Shown in pieces: positions 26,097-34,916 of a DNA stretch of 64,000 nucleotides. Origin of the DNA: Pseudomonas fluorescens (GTDB lineage Bacteria > Pseudomonadota > Gammaproteobacteria > Pseudomonadales > Pseudomonadaceae); NCBI RefSeq assembly GCF_902497855.1, contig NZ_CABVHU010000007.1, positions 62,001 through 126,000 of the forward strand, read 5' to 3'. Both the position numbers and the translations under genes were made by a program. The stretch's first letter is position 1. Every line of letters starts with the position of its first letter. A model generated the notes under the pieces. The model worked only from the letters and a program-made list of their open reading frames with translations, made no database searches and had not been told where the DNA came from.

Positions 26097-26462
26097 TCAA
26101 CCGGCCAGCACGTTGTTCAGGGTCTTGATCAGGGTGTCTTCGTCGACCGGTTTGGTCAGGTAGTCCCTGGCCCCCTGGCGCGTGCCCCAGACCTTGTCGG
26201 TTTCCTGATCCTTGGTGGTAATGATGATCACCGGAATGTGTCCGGTTTCCGGGTCTTTGGTCAGCTGACGGGTTGCCTGAAAACCGTTGAGGCCAGGCAT
26301 GACGATATCCATCAGCACCGCGTCGGGTTTTTCCTGGCGGGCCAGGGCCACACCGTCGGCGCCGTTTTCGGCTTTCAACACTTCATGGCCGTGCTTTTCC
26401 AGCATGCCGGTCAGTTTGTACATTTCGGTCGGCGAATCATCGACGATCAGGATACGTGCCAT
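26097..26462 (-). CDS. pilH: Response regulator PilH (single receiver domain)
   Basis: A 121-residue CheY-like receiver, the same length as the P. aeruginosa protein. The acidic pocket is VDDSPTE near residue 8, the phospho-acceptor Asp is in VLMDIVMPGLNGF (about residue 52), and the conserved Lys is in DYLTKPV. PilH is thought to act with PilT during pilus retraction or as a phosphate sink. The start MARILIVDD has GGGGAAG upstream; in-frame ATG codons 12 and 24 bases earlier are less likely. Confidence 0.93.
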   Translation of the reverse strand: MARILIVDDSPTEMYKLTGMLEKHGHEVLKAENGADGVALARQEKPDAVLMDIVMPGLNGFQATRQLTKDPETGHIPVIIITTKDQETDKVWGTRQGARDYLTKPVDEDTLIKTLNNVLAG

Positions 26463-26518
26463 GGTCTTCCCCATTCTTGTCGACACCGGGCCCGCTGGCC
26501 AAGCGTCACTGTGGTGTC

Positions 26519-26923
26519 TTACTGCGGCAAAACGGCGGCGAAGCCCGGTACATGGGCCTGGATCGCGTTCAGCAGTTCTTCCTTGCTGAAAGGCTTGGTC
26601 AAAAACTGGTCGGAGCCGACGATGCGCCCCTTGGCCTTGTCGAACAACCCGTCCTTGGACGACAGCATGATCACGGGTGTGGACTTGAACGCGCTGTTGT
26701 TCTTGATCAGGGCGCAGGTCTGATAACCATCCAGACGCGGCATCATGATGTCGACAAAGATAATGCCAGGGTGATTATCGGCAATCTTGGCCAGGGCATC
26801 GAAACCATCGATGGCCGTGATGACCTCACAACCCACGTTTTGCAACAGCGTTTCGGCGGTGCGGCGAATCGTCTTCGAATCGTCGATCACCATGACCTTC
26901 AAGGCGCTGGAATGCCGTTCCAT
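26519..26923 (-). CDS. pilG: Response regulator PilG (single receiver domain)
   Basis: A 134-residue CheY-like receiver that promotes pilus extension and cAMP signalling in P. aeruginosa. Marks are VMVIDDSKTIRRTAETLL, the phospho-acceptor in IIFVDIMMPRLDGYQ (about residue 59) and FLTKPFSKEEL with the conserved Lys. The start MERHSSALKV at 26923 gives the family length; an upstream frame from 26962 has no support. It is the first gene of the pilGHIJ-chpAC operon. Confidence 0.93.
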   Translation of the reverse strand: MERHSSALKVMVIDDSKTIRRTAETLLQNVGCEVITAIDGFDALAKIADNHPGIIFVDIMMPRLDGYQTCALIKNNSAFKSTPVIMLSSKDGLFDKAKGRIVGSDQFLTKPFSKEELLNAIQAHVPGFAAVLPQ

Positions 26924-27275
26924 AAGTGCTCTACCGTCGCCTTTGCGAATCAAATTGTCCATTTGCGTTAACCGGAGGCTTCAAGCCCTTGATGTTCAAG
27001 GCCCAGCACGATATGGCAGCCTTTTTAGCACAGTCTCCAACTCCAATCTATCGGGCGACTGGCGCGGTGGTTTTTCCTTGACCCGGAACACACTCAGCGC
27101 CACTCTGACGCCACTTTTATACGGTCCTGTGGATTGATTTTTTGTGTAGGAGCGAGGCTTGCCCGCGAAGAACGATGACGCGGTGTGCCTGCAAAACCGT
27201 GCCGCCTGCTTCGCGGGCAAGCCTCGCTCCTACAAGAAGATCGCCACAGCCCCCCAAATTTTCGAGGAAACACCC
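26924..27275. other. Intergenic region between divergent pilG and gshB, with a REP doublet
   Basis: These 352 bases hold the promoters of two divergent genes. The first 200 bases after pilG are moderately AT-rich, with a possible but weak promoter for the pil operon. A REP inverted pair occupies 27145-27234 (TGTAGGAGCGAGGCTTGCCC and complement). No small gene is visible. Confidence 0.7.
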
Positions 27276-28247
27276 ATGAGCGTTCGCGTCGGGATTGTCA
27301 TGGATCCCATTGCCAGCATCTCCTACAAGAAGGATAGCTCGCTGGCCATGCTGCTGGCCGCGCAGAAGCGCGGCTGGGAACTGTTCTATATGGAACAGCG
27401 GGATTTGTACCAGGCCGAAGGCGAAGCGCGGGCGCGGATGCGTCCGTTGAAAGTCTTCGCCAACCCGGAAAAATGGTTCGAACTGGACGCCGAGCAGGAT
27501 TCGCTGCTGAGCGACCTGGACGTGATCCTGATGCGCAAGGACCCGCCGTTCGACATGGAGTTCGTCTACTCCACGTACCTGCTGGAACAGGCCGAGCGCG
27601 CTGGCGTACTGGTGGTCAACAAGCCGCAAAGCCTGCGCGACTGCAACGAGAAACTGTTCGCCACGCTGTTCCCGCAGTGCACGCCGCCGACCATCGTCAG
27701 CCGTCGCCCGGACGTATTGCGTGAGTTCGCCGATCACCACGGCGACGTGATCCTCAAGCCGCTGGACGGCATGGGCGGCTCATCGATCTTCCGTCACACC
27801 GCCGGCCACCCGAACCTGTCGGTGATCCTCGAAACCCTGACCCTGCATGGCAATCAGCAGATCATGATCCAGGGTTACCTGCCGGCCATCGTCGATGGCG
27901 ACAAACGCATCCTGATGATCGATGGTGAACCGGTGGATTACTGCCTGGCGCGAATCCCGGCAGCGGGCGAAACCCGGGGCAACCTGGCCGCCGGTGGGCG
28001 TGGCGAAGCGCGCCCGCTGACCGAGAAAGATCGCTGGATCGCCGCCCAAGTCGGCCCGACCCTGCGCGAGAAAGGCCTGCTGTTCGTCGGCCTCGATGTG
28101 ATCGGCGAGCACCTGACGGAAATCAACGTCACCAGCCCGACCTGCATTCGTGAGATTGATAATGCGTTCGGCACCGACATCGGCGGCCTGCTGATGGATG
28201 CCATCGAGAAGAAGCTGCAAGCTGCAAGCCTCAAGCCGCAAGTTTGA
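27276..28247 (+). CDS. gshB: Glutathione synthetase
   Basis: The ATP-grasp enzyme that joins glycine to gamma-glutamylcysteine, 323 residues. It begins MSVRVGIVMDPIASISYKKDS. Further marks are LMRKDPPFDMEF (about residues 88-99), ILKPLDGMGGSSIFR (about 160-175) and LDVIGEHLTEINVTSPTC at the ATP and metal site. The ATG follows GAGGAAA. The last residues, KLQAASLKPQV, are encoded by a dispersed GCTGCAAGC-type repeat that continues after the stop, so the natural C-terminus was probably shorter or different. It is adjacent to pilG, as I recall for P. aeruginosa. Confidence 0.93.
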   Translation: MSVRVGIVMDPIASISYKKDSSLAMLLAAQKRGWELFYMEQRDLYQAEGEARARMRPLKVFANPEKWFELDAEQDSLLSDLDVILMRKDPPFDMEFVYSTYLLEQAERAGVLVVNKPQSLRDCNEKLFATLFPQCTPPTIVSRRPDVLREFADHHGDVILKPLDGMGGSSIFRHTAGHPNLSVILETLTLHGNQQIMIQGYLPAIVDGDKRILMIDGEPVDYCLARIPAAGETRGNLAAGGRGEARPLTEKDRWIAAQVGPTLREKGLLFVGLDVIGEHLTEINVTSPTCIREIDNAFGTDIGGLLMDAIEKKLQAASLKPQV

Positions 28248-28293
28248 AGCAAGCGGTCGACAGCTTGTCGCTCGAAGCTCGTCGCTTGAAGCT
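28209..28293. repeat. GCTGCAAGC/GCTTGAAGC repeat overlapping the gshB stop
   Basis: A run of short related words (AAGCTGCAAGCTGCAAGCC, CAAGCCGCAAG, GTCGCTTGAAGCT) spans the end of gshB and the start of the gap. It is of a dispersed Pseudomonas type and can fold on itself because AGCTTCAAG-like and CTTGAAGCT-like words are both present. Confidence 0.6.
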
Positions 28294-28350
28294 AAAAACC
28301 AACATTGCGTTATCATGCCGGGCCCGTAAAAACGCGATGTTGGTTTTTTT
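28294..28350 (+). terminator. Terminator-like hairpin between gshB and the TonB gene
   Basis: The arms AACCAACATTGCG (28298-28310) and CGCGATGTTGGTT form a stem of about 13 bp with one G-T pair, preceded by AAAA and followed by seven T. It ends four bases before the ATG of the next gene, so it either ends the gshB message or limits translation of the TonB gene. Confidence 0.7.
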
Positions 28351-28353
28351 GTC

Positions 28354-29253
28354 ATGACGCTTCCGTCCGATCTGCCCGCTGAACTCGCCCATCGTGGTGT
28401 GCGCCCGGTCGATCGCCTCGGTTTTACCCTGTTCCTCGCGGCGCTGATTCACCTGGCCTTGTTGCTGGGTGTCGGCTTTACGATGGTCGAACCCAAGCAG
28501 ATCAGCAAAACCCTGGAAATCACCCTCGCCACTTTCAAAAGCGAAAAAAAGCCGGAAAAAGCCGATTTCCTTGCCCAGGAAAACCAGCAAGGCAGCGGCA
28601 CCCTGGATAAAAAGGCGATTCCCAAGACCACCGAGGTCGCGCCGTTCCAGGACAACAAGGTGCAGAAAGTCACCCCACCGCCGGCGGCCAAGCCTGAAGT
28701 ACGGGAAGCCCCGCCCAAGGCAGCCGTGACGACCGTCGCGCCAAAGCCGAAAAAAGCCCCGGCGAAAACCGCAGAACCCAAGACCGACACCAAACCCAAG
28801 GTGGCGGCGCCGACGTTCGACAGTGAACAGCTGTCCAGCGACATCGCCAGCCTCGAAGCGGAACTGGCCAACGAACAACAGCTATACGCCAAGCGCCCGC
28901 GCATCCACCGCCTGAGCGCCGCTTCGACCATGCGCGACAAGGGTGCCTGGTACAAGGACGAATGGCGCAAGAAGGTCGAGCGCATCGGCAACCTCAACTA
29001 CCCGGACGAGGCCCGACGCAAACAGATTTACGGCAATTTGCGCCTGATGGTTTCGATCAACCGCGACGGCTCGCTGTATGAAGTGTTAGTGCTGGAGTCC
29101 TCCGGGCAACCGCTGCTGGACCAGGCAGCGCAGCGGATTGTGCGGCTTGCAGCGCCGTTTTCGCCGTTTGCCGGGGACTTGTCGGACATCGACCGGCTGG
29201 AAATCATCCGCACCTGGAAATTCGCCCGAGGGGACAGACTCTCCAGTAACTGA
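28354..29253 (+). CDS. Energy transducer TonB family protein
   Basis: A TonB-type protein of 299 residues. One membrane segment lies at about residues 22-42 (LGFTLFLAALIHLALLLGVGFT). A long Lys/Pro/Ala-rich stretch (about residues 90-160, PPPAAKPEVREAPPKAA and similar) would span the periplasm. The C-terminal TonB domain begins near NLNYPDEARRKQIYGNLRLMV and ends IIRTWKFARGDRL. It transmits proton-motive energy to outer-membrane proteins. In P. aeruginosa the gene at this position is tonB3, needed for normal twitching motility. By synteny this is likely the same gene, which would explain its place beside the pil cluster. Confidence 0.85.
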   Translation: MTLPSDLPAELAHRGVRPVDRLGFTLFLAALIHLALLLGVGFTMVEPKQISKTLEITLATFKSEKKPEKADFLAQENQQGSGTLDKKAIPKTTEVAPFQDNKVQKVTPPPAAKPEVREAPPKAAVTTVAPKPKKAPAKTAEPKTDTKPKVAAPTFDSEQLSSDIASLEAELANEQQLYAKRPRIHRLSAASTMRDKGAWYKDEWRKKVERIGNLNYPDEARRKQIYGNLRLMVSINRDGSLYEVLVLESSGQPLLDQAAQRIVRLAAPFSPFAGDLSDIDRLEIIRTWKFARGDRLSSN

Positions 29254-29264
29254 CTGGCCGATGA

Positions 29265-29353
29265 CCTGTAGGAGCCGGCTTGCCGGCGTAGGCGTCTTCA
29301 TAGGCGATGCAAAACTTAAGGACGCCTTCGCCAGCAAGCCGGCTCCTACAGGT
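29265..29353. repeat. REP doublet
   Basis: An inverted pair of CTGTAGGAGCCGGCTTGCC units between the TonB gene and yqgE, with ATGCAAAACTTAAGG as the loop. Confidence 0.9.
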
Positions 29354-29421
29354 GATCAATCTCGAGCAAACATTGATTCCCCGACTTGTCAGTTCGCCCC
29401 TCCAACGCCACACTAGCGCTC

Positions 29422-29994
29422 ATGAAGAACGTCAGCCCCAGCTACCTCAAGCATCACTTCCTGATCGCCATGCCTCACATGGCCGACCCGAACTTTGCGC
29501 ACACCTTGACCTACATCGTCGAGCACACGGCCAATGGTGCCATGGGGCTGGTGGTCAACCGTCCGCAAGACCTGAACCTGGCCGATATCCTCGAGCAATT
29601 GCGCCCCGACATCGAGCCACCGGCCCTCTGCCAGCATGTGCCGATCTTTATCGGCGGGCCGGTGCAGACCGATCGCGGCTTTGTCCTGCACCCATCGGGA
29701 AAAACCTTTCAGGCGACCGTTGATCTGGAAGGCGAGCTGTCCCTGTCGACTTCCCAGGACGTGCTGTTCGCCATCGCCGACGGCGTCGGCCCTGCGAAAA
29801 GCGTGATCACCCTGGGCTACGCTGGCTGGGAAGCCGGGCAACTGGAGGCCGAACTGGCCGACAATGCCTGGCTGACCTGCCCGTTCGACGCCGACATCCT
29901 GTTCAATACCAGCAGCGAATTGCGCCTGGAAGCGGCAGCCAGACATCTGGGCGTCAATCTCAGTCTGCTGACCAGCCAGGCAGGGCACGCCTGA
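29422..29994 (+). CDS. yqgE: YqgE/AlgH family protein (DUF179)
   Basis: A conserved 190-residue protein of unknown biochemical role; the name AlgH comes from an old link to alginate control in P. aeruginosa. Typical stretches are LKHHFLIAMPHMADPNFAHTLTYIVEH near the N-terminus, NGAMGLVVNRP and FIGGPVQTDRGFVLH. The ATG at 29422 is preferred to an upstream GTG-type start because it gives the family length. Its stop shares one base with the start of ruvX (TGATG), a pairing kept across gamma-proteobacteria. Confidence 0.9.
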   Translation: MKNVSPSYLKHHFLIAMPHMADPNFAHTLTYIVEHTANGAMGLVVNRPQDLNLADILEQLRPDIEPPALCQHVPIFIGGPVQTDRGFVLHPSGKTFQATVDLEGELSLSTSQDVLFAIADGVGPAKSVITLGYAGWEAGQLEAELADNAWLTCPFDADILFNTSSELRLEAAARHLGVNLSLLTSQAGHA

Positions 29995-30431
29995 TGGCCC
30001 TGCGGTTGATTCTGGGTTTCGACTATGGCACCAAACAGATCGGCGTCGCGGTCGGCCAGGTGATTACCGGCCAGGCTCGCGAGCTGTGCACCTTGAAGGC
30101 CCAGAACGGCATTCCCGACTGGAATCAGGTCGAGGCGCTGATCAAGGAGTGGAAACCCGATGCCGTGGTGGTCGGCCTGCCATTGAACATGGACGGCACA
30201 CCGAGCGACATGTGCCTGCGGGCGGAAAAATTCGCCCGGCGCCTGAATGGCCGCTACAACCTGCCCTTCTATACCCACGACGAACGCCTGACCACCTTCG
30301 AAGCCAAGGGCGAGCGGCGTGATCGCGGCGGGCAAAAGGGCAGTTACCGCGATAACCCGGTCGACGCCATCGCCGCCGCCCTGCTGCTGCAAGGCTGGCT
30401 CGACGAAAACACCGCGCTGTTCGAATCCTGA
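29994..30431 (+). CDS. ruvX: Holliday junction resolvase-like RNase (YqgF)
   Basis: An RNase H-fold nuclease of 145 residues implicated in pre-16S rRNA processing and possibly in resolving DNA junctions. The active-site motifs are ILGFDYGTKQIGVAVG at the N-terminus, the loop VVGLPLNMDGT and HDERLTTFEA (about residues 93-102), with a final acidic residue in DAIAAALLLQ. It is coupled to yqgE by a one-base overlap and precedes the pyr genes. Confidence 0.93.
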   Translation: MALRLILGFDYGTKQIGVAVGQVITGQARELCTLKAQNGIPDWNQVEALIKEWKPDAVVVGLPLNMDGTPSDMCLRAEKFARRLNGRYNLPFYTHDERLTTFEAKGERRDRGGQKGSYRDNPVDAIAAALLLQGWLDENTALFES

Positions 30432-30478
30432 CCGCACCCGATCCTGATGGGTCGCTGCGCGTCTCTTTTAGCTACAAC

Positions 30479-30522
30479 CCGAGCCCCGCCCAAGCGCTAT
30501 ACCCCAAAAGCCCGGCTCGGGC
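30479..30522 (+). promoter_or_regulatory. Stem-loop just upstream of the pyrR ribosome site
   Basis: CCCGAGCC (30479-30486) and GGCTCGGG (30515-30522) form a perfect 8-bp stem, and the AAGGAG ribosome site follows within ten bases. No T-run follows, so it is not an intrinsic terminator. It could affect translation of pyrR; that is inference. Confidence 0.4.
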
Positions 30523-30539
30523 CGAAGAAGGAGCAAACC

Positions 30540-31043
30540 ATGAGCCTGCCTAATCCCGGCGAACTGATCAGCCAGATGGCGATCCGCCTCAAGGACCACC
30601 TGGAACACCGTGGTATCAGCGAACCGCGCTACATCGGCATTCGTACCGGCGGCATCTGGGTCGCCCAGGCGTTGCTCGACGAACTGGGCAGCGACTCGCC
30701 CTTGGGCACGCTGGATGTTTCCTTCTACCGTGACGACTTCAGCCAGAACGGCCTGCACCCGCAAGTGCGCCCATCTGCCCTGCCCTTCGAGATCGAAGGC
30801 CAGCATCTGGTGCTGATCGACGACGTGCTGATGAGTGGCCGGACCATCCGCGCCGCCTTGAATGAACTCTTCGATTACGGCCGCCCGGCCAGCGTGACGC
30901 TGGTCTGCCTGCTGGATCTGGACGCCGGCGAGTTGCCGATTCGCCCGGACGTGGTGGGCGCGACCCTGTCGCTGGCCGCCCACGAGCGCGTGAAGCTGTC
31001 CGGTCCGGAGCTCAAGCTCGAACTGCAAGACCTCGCCTTTTAA
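30540..31043 (+). CDS. pyrR: PyrR: pyr operon regulator / uracil phosphoribosyltransferase
   Basis: A 167-residue phosphoribosyltransferase-fold protein. The PRPP site is [21 protein letters not shown] (about residues 92-112), and the N-terminal part [21 protein letters not shown] fits the Pseudomonas proteins. In Bacillus PyrR controls attenuation; in Pseudomonas it has been linked to control of pyrimidine genes. The ATG at 30540 has AAGGAG seven bases before it. It is 27 bases upstream of pyrB and starts the pyrR-pyrB-pyrC' operon. Confidence 0.92.
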   Translation: MSLPNPGELISQMAIRLKDHLEHRGISEPRYIGIRTGGIWVAQALLDELGSDSPLGTLDVSFYRDDFSQNGLHPQVRPSALPFEIEGQHLVLIDDVLMSGRTIRAALNELFDYGRPASVTLVCLLDLDAGELPIRPDVVGATLSLAAHERVKLSGPELKLELQDLAF

Positions 31044-31070
31044 TTCGCCCTATTGAGAGTCCCCCTCGCG

Positions 31071-32071
<1,001 letters not shown>

Positions 32072-32075
<4 letters not shown>

Positions 32076-33343
32076 AGCTCAGCATACTCGGCGCCCGCGT
32101 TATCGATCCAAGCAGCGGCATGGATCAAGTGACTGATATCCACGTTGAAGCCTGCAAGATCGTCGCCATTGGCGCCGCACCGGCCGGTTTTGTCGCCGTC
32201 GACACCATCGACGCCCAAGGCCTGGTGGCCGCGCCTGGCCTGGTCGACCTGAACGTCGCGCTGCGCGAACCGGGCTATAGCCGTAAAGGTTCGATCATCA
32301 GTGAAACCCGCGCTGCCGCTGCCGGTGGCGTGACCAGCCTGTGCTGCCCACCGAAGACCAAACCGGTGCTGGACACTTCGGCCGTGGCCGAACTGATCCT
32401 TGATCGCGCCCGCGAGGCCGGCAATGCCAAGGTGTTTCCGATTGGCGCCCTGAGCAAAGGCCTGGACGGCGAACAGCTGGCAGAGCTGGTGGCCTTGCGC
32501 GATGCCGGCTGCGTGGCTTTCGGCAATGGCCTGGAAAGTTTCCGCAACACCCGCACCTTGTGCCGGGCGCTGGAATACGCCGCGACTTTCGACCTGACGG
32601 TGATCTTCAACTCCCAGGACCATGACTTGGCCGAAGGCGGCCTGGCCCATGAAGGCCCGACCGCCAGTTTTCTCGGTTTGCCGGGCATTCCGGAAACCGC
32701 CGAGACCGTGGCCTTGGCCCGGGACCTGTTGCTGGTCGAGCAAAGCGGCGTGCGCGCGCACTTCAGCCAGCTCACCAGCGCTCGCGGCGTCGCCCTGATC
32801 GCCCAGGCCCAGGCCCGCGGCTTGCCGGTAACGGCCGATGTCGCGCTGTACCAGCTGATCCTGACCGACGAAGCGTTGATCGACTTCAGCAGCCTCTATC
32901 ACGTCCAGCCGCCGCTGCGCACCCGCGCCGACCGCGATGGCCTGCGTGAAGCGGTGAAGTCAGGCGTGATCTCCGCCATTTCCAGCCATCACCAGCCACA
33001 TGAGCGGGATGCGAAGCTGGCGCCGTTTGGTGCCACCGAACCGGGTATCAGCAGCGTTGAGTTGTTGCTGCCACTGGCGATGACATTGGTGGAAGACGGT
33101 TTGCTGGATCTGCCAACGTTATTGGCGCGGCTCAGCGCCGGACCTGCCGAGGCCTTGCGCCTACCGGCGGGCAAGTTGGCAGTGGGGGGTGCGGCGGATA
33201 TCGTACTGTTCGACCCTGCGACCTCGACCGTGGCCGGCGAAACCTGGCTGTCCAAGGGTGAAAATTGCCCGTTCATCGGGCACAGTTTGCCGGGTGTGGT
33301 GCGGTACACCCTGGTGGATGGGCGTATCAGTCACCAGGCTTAA
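32072..33343 (+). CDS. pyrC': Non-catalytic dihydroorotase-like subunit of aspartate carbamoyltransferase (PyrC')
   Basis: A 423-residue amidohydrolase-fold protein that lacks the metal ligands of active dihydroorotase: where the family reads D-x-H-x-H-L-R-E-P-G, this one reads [15 protein letters not shown] (about residue 63). The rest of the fold is kept, with GAVAAG-like [16 protein letters not shown] and the late SSHHQPH. It is the structural partner of PyrB in Pseudomonas, so it is not a pseudogene. The GTG start overlaps the pyrB stop (GTGA). Confidence 0.9.
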
Positions 33344-33360
33344 AACCGAGTCGCCTGCAT

Positions 33361-33452
33361 TCGCGAGCAGGCTCGCTCCCACATTTGATCGGTGGTGTAC
33401 ACAATTTTTGTGTTCAATAAAGATCCACTGTGGGAGCGAGCCTGCTCGCGAA
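33361..33452. repeat. REP doublet of the TGTGGGAGCGAGCC class
   Basis: An inverted pair between the convergent stops of pyrC' and the TM2 gene. The right arm ends four bases before the TM2 stop. Confidence 0.9.
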
Positions 33453-33455
33453 GAC

Positions 33456-33887
33456 TTACTGGAAGGCGCCTCTGTTCTGGGCATTGCGAATCGACACCTG
33501 ATCATTCAGCGTCCAGAAGTCATACAGCACCCCCAGGAAGAACAACCCGCCCGTCACCAGGTACAGCAAGCCGCTGATCCATTTCCCCTGATACATCCGG
33601 TGTACGCCGAACACCCCAAGAAACGTCAGCAGGATCCAGGCAACGTTGTACTCGATAGGCCCGGCGGTAAATCGCAAGTCCGCTTCACGGTCCATGGCCG
33701 GGATCAGAAACAGATCGATCAGCCAGCCGATACCCAGCAAACCGAAGGTGAAGAACCAGATCGTCCCGGTCACCGGCTTGCCGTAATAAAAGCGGTGAGC
33801 CCCGGTAAAACCAAGAATCCACAGCAGGTATCCGATCACTTTGCTGTGAGTGTCCTGATGCGGAACGGGGTGTTGATAGGTGTTCAT
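33456..33887 (-). CDS. TM2 domain membrane protein
   Basis: A 143-residue protein with two copies of the TM2 pattern. The first is VIGYLLWILGFTGAHRFYYGKPVTG (about residues 17-41), the second AWILLTFLGVFGVHRMYQGKWISGLLY (about 83-109). Each has the G-x-HR-F/M-Y-x-GK signature between hydrophobic segments, giving about four membrane spans. TM2 proteins are widespread, and their function in bacteria is not known. It is monocistronic, convergent with the pyr operon and divergent from the peptidase gene. Confidence 0.85.
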   Translation of the reverse strand: MNTYQHPVPHQDTHSKVIGYLLWILGFTGAHRFYYGKPVTGTIWFFTFGLLGIGWLIDLFLIPAMDREADLRFTAGPIEYNVAWILLTFLGVFGVHRMYQGKWISGLLYLVTGGLFFLGVLYDFWTLNDQVSIRNAQNRGAFQ

Positions 33888-34138
33888 GGAGGACCTCGAT
33901 TCACACGATAGATAAATATTCTTTAAATCTTTGTGACTTTTTTACAGATGGCCGACGCATGGCATCCGGCCACGTCATTCTGCGCCAAAGCCTTGTTCGC
34001 AAAAGACTTATTGCCAAAACACGCGTCAACTTTTTGCTTATTTGGTTCCATTGCGACCATCCGGAATCGACCAACGGACTTAAAAAAGACCAAAAAGCTG
34101 TTATAAAGTTGCGCGTTCACCAATATGAGCCCTGCCTA

Positions 34139-34774
34139 ATGCGTCCATTTTTCAAGACATGGCTAACCATTTGCCTATTATTGCCCCTGGCCGCCCACGC
34201 CACCAACCGTGAGCAACGTCTTCCAAACGTTAATGGTTACACCCCGAAATCCCATGTATCTGTTCCTTCGAGCAAGTACAAGAAAGCCGGACCACGGTCC
34301 CCTTACCTGAACGTCAGCAAGACCAGCAAGAACAAAAGCAGCCTGGTTCCGCCAATGGCGAGCAAGGCAAGCAGCAATGTGTTGAGCCGCGCGGTCAACG
34401 TGCTCGGCACTCCGTACCGTTGGGGCGGCAGCAGCCCAAGCAAGGGTTTCGATTGCAGTGGCCTGGTGAAATACGCGTTCAACGACGCCACTTTTGACCT
34501 GCCGCGTACGTCGAATGCCATGGCCAGCGGTCATGGAGAGAAAGTCGATCGCAAGGATCTGAAGCCTGGCGACCTGATTTTCTTCAACATCAAGAGCCGC
34601 AGGGTCAATCATGTTGCCATCTACCTGGGCAACGACCGTTTTATCCACGCCCCGCGCCGTGGCAAATCGGTCAGCATCGACACCCTGAACAAACCGTACT
34701 GGGAAAAACACTACGTGGTTGCCAAGCGGGTTCTGCCGAAAGAGCAGAACGCCATACAGGTGGTTCAGCGCTGA
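34139..34774 (+). CDS. Exported C40 (NlpC/P60) peptidase
   Basis: A 211-residue probable cell-wall peptidase. Residues 1-20 form a signal peptide ending AAHA. A basic Ser/Lys-rich linker follows, then an NlpC/P60 domain from about residue 85: GTPYRWGGSSPSKGFDCSGLVKYAF with the catalytic Cys, DLKPGDLIFF, and VNHVAIYLGNDRFIHAPRRG with the catalytic His and the polar third residue. Enzymes of this family cut D-Glu-diaminopimelate bonds in peptidoglycan stems. The ATG at 34139 is preferred because it is followed directly by the signal peptide. The AT-rich 250 bases upstream would hold its promoter. Confidence 0.88.
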   Translation: MRPFFKTWLTICLLLPLAAHATNREQRLPNVNGYTPKSHVSVPSSKYKKAGPRSPYLNVSKTSKNKSSLVPPMASKASSNVLSRAVNVLGTPYRWGGSSPSKGFDCSGLVKYAFNDATFDLPRTSNAMASGHGEKVDRKDLKPGDLIFFNIKSRRVNHVAIYLGNDRFIHAPRRGKSVSIDTLNKPYWEKHYVVAKRVLPKEQNAIQVVQR

Positions 34775-34821
34775 TTTGAACTCCCGGGCATGACCCAAAA
34801 GTCGTTTCGAACATAACGCCC

Positions 34822-34891
34822 TCTTCGCGAGCAGGCTCGCTCCCACATTGGAATGCGTTCCCCTGTGGGAGCGAGCCTGCTCGCGAAGGCG
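34822..34891. repeat. REP doublet of the TGTGGGAGCGAGCC class
   Basis: A short inverted pair between the convergent stops of the C40 peptidase gene and pilT. Confidence 0.88.
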
Positions 34892-34916
34892 TATTTGAAA
34901 GCGCTGCAAATCCCCC

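Noticed and set aside
30447..30539. An extended N-terminus for PyrR
   Set aside because: The added residues cover the leader hairpin and the AAGGAG ribosome site that serves the ATG at 30540.
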